A stretch of DNA of 12,646 nucleotides from Methanobacteriota archaeon. Its GTDB lineage: Archaea; Thermoplasmatota; Poseidoniia; Poseidoniales; Thalassarchaeaceae. The stretch spans positions 1 through 12,646 of the forward strand of contig PBPH01000095.1 in NCBI GenBank assembly GCA_002725475.1. Direction: 5' to 3'. How positions within the stretch are numbered: position 1 is the stretch's first letter; every line of letters begins with the position of its first letter. The notes beneath the pieces are model-generated. The model searched no databases and was not told the origin of the DNA. It was given only the letters and a program-made list of their open reading frames with translations. Positions 1 to 7,144 of the stretch are shown here, one piece after another. Both the position numbers and the translations under genes were made by a program.

Positions 1-2835
1 AACTTCAGGATCTTTCAACCCTCCCGCTCTAGATTGAATGATTCCTTTCCAGTAAAGAATAGTAATCAGCCATGTAACTAATGATGAAATCGTATATACT
101 TCTTGTCCGATGTCTGAACCGAACCAACCTTCCTCTGAAGCAGAGTAATTTAGAGAAATTAAGAACATCAATGGCCATAACCAAAATACAACTAGTTTGC
201 CACCGTAATAAGCTGCAAATCCTGCAAAAATGACCGCCGCTAGTAACAACAAATGGGGCTCTGGAATCAATAGATGTAATCCAGCTATTACAGAAATAGA
301 TGGAACTATCACTGGGAAATTGCTCTCAACTTCCTCGGATTTTGAATTCATTGTATCTCTCAAATAAAGGAGTAATACTGGTAATCCAGCAACGATCCAT
401 CCCAACCCCACCCAAGCAGGATATTCAATACCTAAGAATAGCGAACTTCTAGATTCTAAGAGCGAATCTATTTGAGGGCCGCTTTCGATAATTGTTGCTG
501 GTAATGAAATTAGTAACAATGCACCAAATGCCCAAACGAATGGCAAGATTGACAATGGGCGGGGTCTTCTATGTTGAATTCCTCTAATAATCACCAATAG
601 TAACATGCTGATTAGTAATATTCCTCCTGAAACATCTAGTAGAGCCACAGCCATTACGCCGTACAGAATCCAGTCTGAAGCGTTACCTTCTTCGTAATCG
701 ACACCTTGTCTAATTAACATCATATGTCCGAGTAATGGTCCTGAGAGCATAATCATATCAAATACGATTTGGGCCATTACTACCGAATCACCCCCCCCTG
801 AAATTAGAGACTCATGAATTCTGAAAGACCATGGTAATCCAACAAAGAAGAGAAGCCAGATTCCTGCTGCCCTCGTTTTGTTATCTGATGGCAATTCAAA
901 CAATATCTCGCGCATTAATACGATGATTGGCATCAATAGAAGCAACACTACCCAAGTCTCAGTTCCTGCTGCTGCTGACAAAGAGAATATTAGGAGGGGC
1001 AGAATCATACTACCCCGCATAGCTGCTCCCAAGCAAATTGGCTCAAACTTGCTAGTCTTGGATGTCCATTCCCTAGTATATGGGTTCCAATCTGAAACCC
1101 TAATCACTGACTTAGTCAAGTTACTACCCATCCAACCAATGTCGTATTCGATATTTCTCAAATTTCTACCCAATGCGTACAGAGCAACAGCAAGTATGAG
1201 CGCCTCCACACCCAACTCTGAAACACCAATTAATTCCCCAAGACCTGTGTCTAGTCGATTCATCCATTCAAGAATGAATATTGAAAATCCAGTTATTAGA
1301 ACCAATACGGATACATTTTTGCGACTTTCAGTATCATCTGAATCAATGTTGTTAGCATTTGTTGCTTCACGTAGAACCAATGAAATCAGATAGATTACGA
1401 ATAGCAATGGCAACCAAGTATTTGTCCCAAACAACATCTCATGAGAAAATAAAATCAAAAGTACAGCAAGATGATATGGTGCTGAAGAAATTCGATTATA
1501 TTGACTACCCACATATCCTAAAACCAACAAAGCGGCAGGTGGAACGATAAGGAAATTTGAGTCCAAAGCAAGTACTTCAAATGGACCACCAATCCATGAC
1601 AACAAATCAATGATGAACCAGGAGGTTGCCAACATTATGTAGGTCCAATCTGCCACCCATCGCCTAGTCTTAGGAACATTTAGCATGTAAACAAAGGCGA
1701 TTATAGCTAGAGACCAAGCAATGGCAGAACCAGGAGATGGGAGGAATATCAAACCCACTGCTAATCCAATTGGCATCCATGGAACCCTCCTCATATGAAC
1801 TGGAATAAAATAGCCAACTAGAAGTGAAAGCCAAATTAATAATGGCAAACTAATGATTGAATTATCAATGGTATTGACAATTACAATATTCAAATCTTCT
1901 GAAACTGCCCACAACTCTGCAATAAGAACCATTAACACCAATCCAATTGATCCATGCTGTATCATCGAACGGGATAGCCCTTTAGCTGAGGCAAAAACTC
2001 CTTGCATCAACACAATCAATACTAGAAGGCTAAGACCTGCACCACCGCCAACTGAAAGTTCGTATAATATTGGAATAAATGAAGAAAGGAACGCTGATGA
2101 AAGAAATAGCGGGGCACGATTGGAAGTTGAGCCAAGCCACATACCCATTCCAGTTAATCCTATAATCGATAAAATCAGTGGTAAGGATATGACTCCATCC
2201 GCCCAACCTACCCAAATCTCGGCTCCAATCAGAAGAATAACTAGAGGAGATAAAACCGTGACCATCCGTGGGAGAATGGTCGCCTTGACTCTATCATTGT
2301 GAAGCCACTGGGAAAAACCCAGTAATGCAAATATTGTTGCTTGTGCTAAAATGCCCCATTCACCAGGAATCCAACCCGAACTACCCGACTTTCCATGACA
2401 CATTATTCCATCGTCAGGGAAATATCCGCAATAGAAATAAAGTACCCATCTGCTTAACCAAAATCCACCAAGTACTGCAAATAGATGGCCAAATGAAAGA
2501 ACATAGTCGTGAACAATTGAAATCTGTTTATGCCTACGATATTGTATCTCAACAAATCCATATGATACAAGAACTAGTAAGAACGCTCCAGATGCAAGAT
2601 AGAGGAATTCCATATCACTATCCAATTCACTGGTCATGAATTGTCCAATAGCAATTGCTAGAGCAATTACGCCCCCAATTATAGAAAATAACATCCCAAT
2701 TTTTGAAGTATCAAGATCTTCTTTCGTCGTCGCTGGAGATTGAATCGCTACCCCTGGGTGGTAAACTGTTTGAGTTTTTTCCGCATTTTGACTTAAATTT
2801 CTAAATCTAGAACGCTCTTGAGAATCATCTTGCAT
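1..2835 (-). CDS. Giant polytopic membrane protein, partial (C-terminus beyond window edge)
   Basis: I read the minus strand in the frame starting at the ATG at 2835 and found no stop codon in 945 codons to the window edge, so the C-terminus is missing. The first 45 or so residues are polar (start MQDDSQERSRFRN). After that, hydrophobic helices of about 20 residues alternate with short loops throughout, probably more than 20 transmembrane segments. Examples are the stretches IGMLFSIIGGVIALAIAIG and SLLVLIVLMQGVFA. One outer-type loop near residues 125-145 has two cysteines (FYCGYFPDDGIMCHGKSG). Charged loops are short and no enzymatic motif was recognised. It starts 33 nt after the CD36-like gene stop, so the two are probably co-transcribed. 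No clear Shine-Dalgarno precedes the ATG, but no other in-frame start exists between the upstream stop and 2835. I do not recognise the family; the length and helix count resemble very large uncharacterised membrane proteins such as DUF2339-type, but this is not a firm assignment. Confidence 0.88.
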   Translation of the reverse strand, partial: MQDDSQERSRFRNLSQNAEKTQTVYHPGVAIQSPATTKEDLDTSKIGMLFSIIGGVIALAIAIGQFMTSELDSDMEFLYLASGAFLLVLVSYGFVEIQYRRHKQISIVHDYVLSFGHLFAVLGGFWLSRWVLYFYCGYFPDDGIMCHGKSGSSGWIPGEWGILAQATIFALLGFSQWLHNDRVKATILPRMVTVLSPLVILLIGAEIWVGWADGVISLPLILSIIGLTGMGMWLGSTSNRAPLFLSSAFLSSFIPILYELSVGGGAGLSLLVLIVLMQGVFASAKGLSRSMIQHGSIGLVLMVLIAELWAVSEDLNIVIVNTIDNSIISLPLLIWLSLLVGYFIPVHMRRVPWMPIGLAVGLIFLPSPGSAIAWSLAIIAFVYMLNVPKTRRWVADWTYIMLATSWFIIDLLSWIGGPFEVLALDSNFLIVPPAALLVLGYVGSQYNRISSAPYHLAVLLILFSHEMLFGTNTWLPLLFVIYLISLVLREATNANNIDSDDTESRKNVSVLVLITGFSIFILEWMNRLDTGLGELIGVSELGVEALILAVALYALGRNLRNIEYDIGWMGSNLTKSVIRVSDWNPYTREWTSKTSKFEPICLGAAMRGSMILPLLIFSLSAAAGTETWVVLLLLMPIIVLMREILFELPSDNKTRAAGIWLLFFVGLPWSFRIHESLISGGGDSVVMAQIVFDMIMLSGPLLGHMMLIRQGVDYEEGNASDWILYGVMAVALLDVSGGILLISMLLLVIIRGIQHRRPRPLSILPFVWAFGALLLISLPATIIESGPQIDSLLESRSSLFLGIEYPAWVGLGWIVAGLPVLLLYLRDTMNSKSEEVESNFPVIVPSISVIAGLHLLIPEPHLLLLAAVIFAGFAAYYGGKLVVFWLWPLMFLISLNYSASEEGWFGSDIGQEVYTISSLVTWLITILYWKGIIQSRAGGLKDPEV

Positions 2836-2868
2836 ATTGTTAGCCGTGCATAGACGATAGATAATGTA

Positions 2869-4713
2869 TTACTCGACATCTTTGATGTCGGATTCATTTT
2901 TTCCTCGAATTAAACCTACGCACCCTGTAATCAATAGTAGCATTGAAACAAAATAAATCAAAACCGTTACCTGGTCTATGAAGAACGCACTAGAGCCAGT
3001 ATCAAAGTTAGTCCAATAGGTGAGTTGTTTCTGATTATCTATTATTCCGCTTTGCATCTGATCGACTGTATCTTGATCTGCACCTGCTCCTGTTTCAATC
3101 TTGAAAACAGGTTGTAAATCGGATTCGGTCGGAGGGGATTCAGCCTGTTCTGACATGAATCTCGTATCGATGTAGAAATAACTGGTTGATTCGCCTGAAA
3201 CGATTATTCTAGCATCATGCTGAACTTTTAGTTCAACATCAGCACTGAAGTAAATAGGAACAGCACCAGGGAATATATCAACTAAGGATTTTTGATTTGT
3301 CAACTTTGCCTGAATCAATCTATCTCCAGGCGCAATATTAGCAGTCCATACTTCTACAGGCATTCCAAGATATTCTCCATCGTCCTGCTGTACAGGTTCA
3401 ACTATTGCGTAGTCTCCTAAATTCAGCAAATCACCTTCACCTGTAAGGAATCCACCAGATGTACCTGAAAGAGATTCAGGAGTAATCCCTCCAAAAGTGG
3501 CGTTCTCATTTTCTGGAGTTCTCCAAAATAAGTAAGGGCTTCCATCTTGTTCAAGAATTTCTCCAGTATCACAAGATGGATTCTCTCCAGTACAAACAGT
3601 GTAACTAGTCCCATTTCCAGTCGACACATTGGGAGAACCGAAAAATGTCTTATTAGATTCTAGAGATTGCCACCCTAGAGAAATATCAGATACATTACCA
3701 TCTAACTGAGCCATCAACGGGTCTCTCCATCCAAACAGCCACTCATCGACTGTATGTGAAACATACTTGGTAGCGCCAGGATATCCAGTAGCTTCTTCTC
3801 CAAACATATCACTCAATGTTTGTGGAACAATTCCATTGAACATAGTTTGACCAACGAAAAATCTCAAGGCCGCCGCAGCATTTTCATCAATTCCATACAA
3901 CATTGCTACTGTTGAATCATTCCATTCCATCTCAATTCCTTCTGCACTAGGAGACATTGTAACGGGATCCATAGGAACTGTATGACCTGATATCTCTCCA
4001 TACATGAACATGACAGCCGCATCCCCCGTGATGGCTAGAGGTCCAAACAGAATGTTTTCTGATTGTTGCATTGTTAAATTAACTGGAGGATGGGAAACTC
4101 CCCAAATACCACCTAAATTGAGGCTCGCTAATTCGTATCCTCCATTAACTGGATTTTCTGCCCCGAAAGCAATAATTGCATCTTCAGTAACATTATTTGT
4201 GCCATTGACAACGGTAACAGATTCTTCTAATGATGAAAATGCTGATGATATCGCTAGTGACATAGCACCAACCCTCTGCGGCTCATAAAGAATGTTAAGC
4301 GCAGTAATTGGAGTATCAGAAGAGACTCCTGATTTCCATGTGTAAGTATTGATTTCTGAATATGTAATTGTGCCAGCTTCAGAATCATATTCAATGAGGG
4401 TTCTTTCTGTATTGATTTCGTATGTGACGGGCCCAACTTGATCATAAACAGCATCGACAGTATAATCGGCCAGCATTTCATCCAGATTAGTTAGATTCCA
4501 AGCGTAGTAATCCCTTTCACTTGTTGAAGTGAGCCAATCATCATTCAAACTTGTACAATCATCATTTGAACATATATTCTCCTTCGTAAAGGTCTGAAAC
4601 ATTTCCTGAACTGCACCTTCAACTGCCCCTGTAGCTACCGAACCGACTACTGCCATGTTGAATGCAACGAGCACTAAACCCGCCGCAACAAAAATCACAT
4701 TTCTATCAGCCAT
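2869..4713 (-). CDS. CD36/LIMP-2/SR-B-like membrane protein with large outer domain
   Basis: This 614-residue protein has an N-terminal helix (about 6-28), a large extracytoplasmic domain, and a C-terminal helix (about 579-602) followed by a 12-residue charged tail. That is the two-helix topology of the CD36 family. Two family-like motifs are visible. Residues 69-100 (YYAWNLTNLDEML, then DQVGPVTYEI) match the CD36 pattern of aromatic-x-N-x-x-N-x-x-E followed by GPY-x-Y. Residues 321-335 (TVDEWLFGWRDPLMA) match the CD36 segment reading ELLWGYRDPFL. The outer domain has four cysteines (C48, C53, C374, C381), possibly two disulfides, and many N-x-S/T sites. CD36 proteins bind fatty acids, lipoproteins and lipids at the cell surface or in lysosomes; a similar ligand here is inference. 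The start is the ATG at 4713, preceded by GAGGAGA five bases upstream. A longer reading frame exists upstream but lacks support. It heads an operon with the giant membrane protein and is divergent from an acyltransferase gene. It is longer than human CD36 (472 aa). Confidence 0.82.
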   Translation of the reverse strand: MADRNVIFVAAGLVLVAFNMAVVGSVATGAVEGAVQEMFQTFTKENICSNDDCTSLNDDWLTSTSERDYYAWNLTNLDEMLADYTVDAVYDQVGPVTYEINTERTLIEYDSEAGTITYSEINTYTWKSGVSSDTPITALNILYEPQRVGAMSLAISSAFSSLEESVTVVNGTNNVTEDAIIAFGAENPVNGGYELASLNLGGIWGVSHPPVNLTMQQSENILFGPLAITGDAAVMFMYGEISGHTVPMDPVTMSPSAEGIEMEWNDSTVAMLYGIDENAAAALRFFVGQTMFNGIVPQTLSDMFGEEATGYPGATKYVSHTVDEWLFGWRDPLMAQLDGNVSDISLGWQSLESNKTFFGSPNVSTGNGTSYTVCTGENPSCDTGEILEQDGSPYLFWRTPENENATFGGITPESLSGTSGGFLTGEGDLLNLGDYAIVEPVQQDDGEYLGMPVEVWTANIAPGDRLIQAKLTNQKSLVDIFPGAVPIYFSADVELKVQHDARIIVSGESTSYFYIDTRFMSEQAESPPTESDLQPVFKIETGAGADQDTVDQMQSGIIDNQKQLTYWTNFDTGSSAFFIDQVTVLIYFVSMLLLITGCVGLIRGKNESDIKDVE

Positions 4714-4837
4714 CTTTCTCTCCTCAAACTCTCGTAATCGATTAATGAGATGAACCTTGCCACAACAGATTATTCTGAAAAAATAGCGAATCACATATCT
4801 CTTGAACACGTCACCGAGAACATAGGAGCGGGGTTGG
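4714..4837. promoter_or_regulatory. Divergent promoter region between CD36-like operon and acyltransferase gene
   Basis: These 124 bases separate two divergently transcribed genes, so both promoters should lie here. An A/T-rich block at 4776-4785 (GAAAAAATAG on plus) is a weak BRE/TATA candidate for the acyltransferase, about 55 bases before its ATG. Its complement reads CTATTTTTTC toward the minus-strand gene. A 10-base perfect palindrome, TAATCGATTA, sits at 4735-4744, within the likely leader of the CD36-like gene. No transcription start can be fixed from sequence alone. Confidence 0.4.
4719..4725 (-). promoter_or_regulatory. Ribosome binding site of the CD36-like gene
   Basis: On the minus strand the sequence GAGGAGA lies five bases before the ATG at 4713. 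It decides the start, because the reading frame stays open for another 124 codons upstream. That extension would overlap the divergent acyltransferase gene and would put the membrane helix in the middle of the chain. Confidence 0.75.
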
Positions 4838-6436
4838 ATGGATGTAAAACCGTCTTTGGCATATAGGTTGATTCGTTGGCTATGCAGACAGATTAGTGCC
4901 ACTTGGTTTCGCGAGCATGGAATAGTTGACGAAGAGTGGATTCCTGAGAAAGGAGGGGTACTATACGCCGCTTGGCACCCTGGTTCTTTGATTGATCCGC
5001 TACTAATGCTATCACTATTGCCTGGGCAACTTACTTTCGTCGCGAAGCACACTCTTTTCAATATTCCATTGCTAGGTAGATTCATGAGGGCTGCTGGAGC
5101 AAAACCAGTCTATAGAAAGCAGGATGCAACTGAAATAGAAGGTGGAGGGGATTCGGCAAAGTCGGGCAACTCTGCTCTAATTGATACCCTTTCGGGAGTC
5201 CTAGCAGAAGGTGGTAGATGCGCAATTTATCCAGAAGGAATTTCTCATTTAATGAGTAAGCCACAGAAGACCAAAACAGGACCTGCTAGAATTATTTTAC
5301 AGGCAATAAGAGAAGCAGACAAATCTGGAATAAAACGCCCTTCTTTGGTTCCAGTCGGACTTCATTATTCAGACGCCAACCGATTCAGGGAACGAGCTCT
5401 AGTTACGGTACATCCGCCAATGAACCTACCGCCACTGCCTGGCGAAGATGGAGCACCGCCCGCAAGTGAGGACTTACTTGCTCAATTCTCACCCGAGGTA
5501 GCAGCAGATAGAGCATGGGTACTAGCAGTTACTGATTCACTAAGTACCGAACTTCAGCGTAGTAGTCAAGGGCTAGATTCTTGGGAAGATAAAAAATTGC
5601 TATGGAGAGCTAGAGGTCTTCTTTCTGTACATCGCAACCGTGCAACTGGGAGGAAAAAACGAGCAAGTTATGCTGAAGCAGTTGTGGGAGCTAGGAGGGC
5701 AAGGGCTGCTTGGCTATGGATTTCTGAAAAAGACCCTGAAAGAGCACATAACCTAAGAAAAGGCGTTAGCCAACATGCAGAAAAGATGGATAAATATAAT
5801 CTAAAAGAATACGAATTATATGACAGGTCAAAAACCCCGGGACCAATCGATCTTGCAAAAGCAATTGGTCAAATAATATGGTCATGGATGTGGATGGCTG
5901 GACTGATTACTTGGGGTGCAATGTTAGGTTCCTGGCCACCATATCGTATATCTGGACCAATCGCTGAAAAGTTATCAATAAAGGAGAAACATGCTCTTGG
6001 AACACATAAAATTGCAGTAGGATTTATGCTATTACCAATTTGGTGGATAATTATCTCTTTCCCAGTAGCATTTCTTCTAGCCGCACCCAGTAGTCCGCTT
6101 TGGAATCTTAATCTGTATGGTTTATTGCCACTAGTAAAGCCTTACTTGGTACAAATTAATTGGGTTCTTCTGGCATTCATATTGATGCCATTATGGTCTG
6201 TTGCAGCACGTTTGCACCTACGACTTTGGAGGCGTTCTATGCGAGCACTTGCCACACTGAAGACGTGGTTAAGGCTTAGAAGAGATGAAGTTCCTTGGGA
6301 AGAGTTGGCAGCAGAGCAATTGCAATTGGCAAAAGAACTCGATCAAATAGGACAGTCTCTAATTCTCCCAGGGGATAAAGATTGGAAAACACCGCCCACA
6401 GGTAAAGATGACTACGAATGTGTAGTATTGCGATGA
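4838..6436 (+). CDS. PlsC-superfamily acyltransferase (SCT1/GPT2-like) with C-terminal membrane helices
   Basis: This 532-residue protein is predicted to transfer an acyl chain to a glycerol phosphate or lysophospholipid at the membrane. The four acyltransferase blocks are visible in order: H47-x5-D53 (WHPGSLIDP), GAKPVYRKQD at 87-96, YPEGISH at 131-137, and VPVGLHY at 171-177. The spacing H-x5-D, the RKQD after block II and the PEGISH motif followed by KTGPARI resemble the glycerol-3-phosphate/DHAP acyltransferases of the SCT1/GPT2 type rather than short PlsC (H-x4-D, about 240 aa). A charged helical middle (about 250-335) precedes three predicted helices (about 343-366, 390-416, 438-458) and a basic, then acidic tail. 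The start ATG at 4838 has GGAG at 4825-4828. It is divergent from the CD36-like gene. Archaeal membranes are mostly G1P ether lipids, so an ester-lipid enzyme is notable. Which acceptor it uses is unknown. Confidence 0.85.
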   Translation: MDVKPSLAYRLIRWLCRQISATWFREHGIVDEEWIPEKGGVLYAAWHPGSLIDPLLMLSLLPGQLTFVAKHTLFNIPLLGRFMRAAGAKPVYRKQDATEIEGGGDSAKSGNSALIDTLSGVLAEGGRCAIYPEGISHLMSKPQKTKTGPARIILQAIREADKSGIKRPSLVPVGLHYSDANRFRERALVTVHPPMNLPPLPGEDGAPPASEDLLAQFSPEVAADRAWVLAVTDSLSTELQRSSQGLDSWEDKKLLWRARGLLSVHRNRATGRKKRASYAEAVVGARRARAAWLWISEKDPERAHNLRKGVSQHAEKMDKYNLKEYELYDRSKTPGPIDLAKAIGQIIWSWMWMAGLITWGAMLGSWPPYRISGPIAEKLSIKEKHALGTHKIAVGFMLLPIWWIIISFPVAFLLAAPSSPLWNLNLYGLLPLVKPYLVQINWVLLAFILMPLWSVAARLHLRLWRRSMRALATLKTWLRLRRDEVPWEELAAEQLQLAKELDQIGQSLILPGDKDWKTPPTGKDDYECVVLR

Positions 6437-6522
6437 TATTGATAGATACGTGCCTGAAAACCCTCTGAAATATTTCCCCTCGGTTGTGCGAACTATCAAA
6501 GACGGAGGCCACTTCGTGAGTC

Positions 6523-6539
6523 TGCCCACGTAGTGGGCA
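6523..6539. repeat. Perfect inverted repeat (7-bp arms, 3-nt loop) just before the [2Fe-2S] subunit gene
   Basis: TGCCCAC at 6523-6529 and GTGGGCA at 6533-6539 are exact reverse complements around the triplet GTA. The repeat ends 11 bases before the preferred ATG at 6551 and directly abuts the GGGGAG ribosome-binding sequence. It could be an operator or an mRNA hairpin affecting translation initiation. The sequence alone does not decide between them. Confidence 0.6.
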
Positions 6540-6540
6540 T

Positions 6541-6546
6541 GGGGAG
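6541..6546 (+). promoter_or_regulatory. Ribosome binding site deciding the start of the [2Fe-2S] subunit
   Basis: GGGGAG lies four bases before the ATG at 6551. Alternative in-frame starts (GTG at 6533, ATG at 6539) have no such sequence at a suitable distance and would sit inside the inverted repeat. Confidence 0.6.
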
Positions 6547-6550
6547 TAAC

Positions 6551-7129
6551 ATGACAAAACCAGGACATATCCCTATGCTTCCACAAGCTGACAAAATAGG
6601 ATGGTCTGCCTCGGTAAATGGTAAATCCGTTTCTAAATCTGTTGAAAGTAACGCAATCTTGCTTGATGTTCTTCGAGACTATGTTGGAACATTGGGCGTA
6701 AAACGGGGTTGCGATATGGGTACTTGTGGGTGTTGTGCCGTGTTGATTAACGGCGAGCCGAGATTGTCTTGTCTAACTCTGGCTCAAGAGGTAAATGACA
6801 CTGATATTACAACTGTAGAAGGACTTGCAGACGGAACTCATCTTGCCCCAATACAGGAGACTTTTGCAATTTATGGGGGTAGTCAATGTGGTTTCTGCAC
6901 ACCAGGTTTCCTAGTGGTGGCTGAAGCGTTACTTCGAAGTAACCAAAATCCAACAAAAGATGAAATCAAAACTGCTATTGAAGGAAATCTTTGTCGATGT
7001 ACTGGATACCAACCAATAGTTGATTCTATCCTAGCTGCATCTGAAATTCTCAGTTCAAATGAGGGGACAATTGATTCAACACAACATCAGAGTGATCCGC
7101 ACCCTGGATTCATTGAAGAGGACAATTAG
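6551..7129 (+). CDS. hcrC: [2Fe-2S] subunit of molybdenum hydroxylase, 4-hydroxybenzoyl-CoA reductase gamma-like
   Basis: This is the small electron-transfer subunit of a xanthine-oxidase-family enzyme, carrying two [2Fe-2S] clusters between the Mo site and the FAD or 4Fe-4S subunit. From the ATG at 6551 it has 192 residues. The plant-type ferredoxin domain has C54-x4-C59-x2-C62-x11-C74. The C-terminal helical domain has C113-x2-C116 (QCGFCTPG) and C148-x-C150 (LCRCTGY), the full ligand set of the family. C61 is an extra cysteine beside the cluster loop. The usual length is about 155-165 residues. Here there are roughly 17 extra residues at the N-terminus and about 20 polar ones at the C-terminus (after ILSSNEG). 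The Mo subunit gene follows after 15 bases, so it is the first gene of a three-gene operon. The general family is certain; the symbol rests on the FAD subunit and gene order, and the substrate is unproven. Confidence 0.88.
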   Translation: MTKPGHIPMLPQADKIGWSASVNGKSVSKSVESNAILLDVLRDYVGTLGVKRGCDMGTCGCCAVLINGEPRLSCLTLAQEVNDTDITTVEGLADGTHLAPIQETFAIYGGSQCGFCTPGFLVVAEALLRSNQNPTKDEIKTAIEGNLCRCTGYQPIVDSILAASEILSSNEGTIDSTQHQSDPHPGFIEEDN

Positions 7130-7144
7130 TCAGAAGGTGCTTAC

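Larger units (their letters stand above)
6437..6550 (+). promoter_or_regulatory. Promoter/leader region of the molybdenum hydroxylase operon
   Basis: These 114 bases lie between the acyltransferase stop and the preferred start of the [2Fe-2S] subunit. GAAATATTT at 6467-6475 is a weak BRE/TATA-like candidate that would give a leader of roughly 50 bases. The 3' half contains a perfect hairpin (see 6523-6539). No clear terminator for the acyltransferase was seen, so read-through is possible. A 27-codon GTG-initiated frame (6450-6533) lies here but has no supporting signal. Confidence 0.35.

Noticed and set aside
878..2639. Plus-strand open frames (171, 149 and 104 codons) in the left region
   Set aside because: They lie antisense to the continuous 945-codon membrane protein frame, have low-complexity Thr/Asn/Ile/Pro-rich translations and show no domain features.
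4714..5085. N-terminal extension of the CD36-like frame upstream of the ATG at 4713
   Set aside because: It would overlap the divergent acyltransferase gene by about 250 bases and place the membrane helix mid-protein, and it reads unlike the rest of the protein. A clear GAGGAGA supports the internal start.
6450..6533. 27-codon GTG-initiated small open frame before the [2Fe-2S] subunit
   Set aside because: It has no ribosome binding site, no recognisable product and a length expected by chance; it ends within the inverted repeat.
6533..6550. GTG at 6533 or ATG at 6539 as start of the [2Fe-2S] subunit
   Set aside because: Both lie in or at the edge of the inverted repeat and have no Shine-Dalgarno at suitable distance. 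The ATG at 6551 follows GGGGAG.
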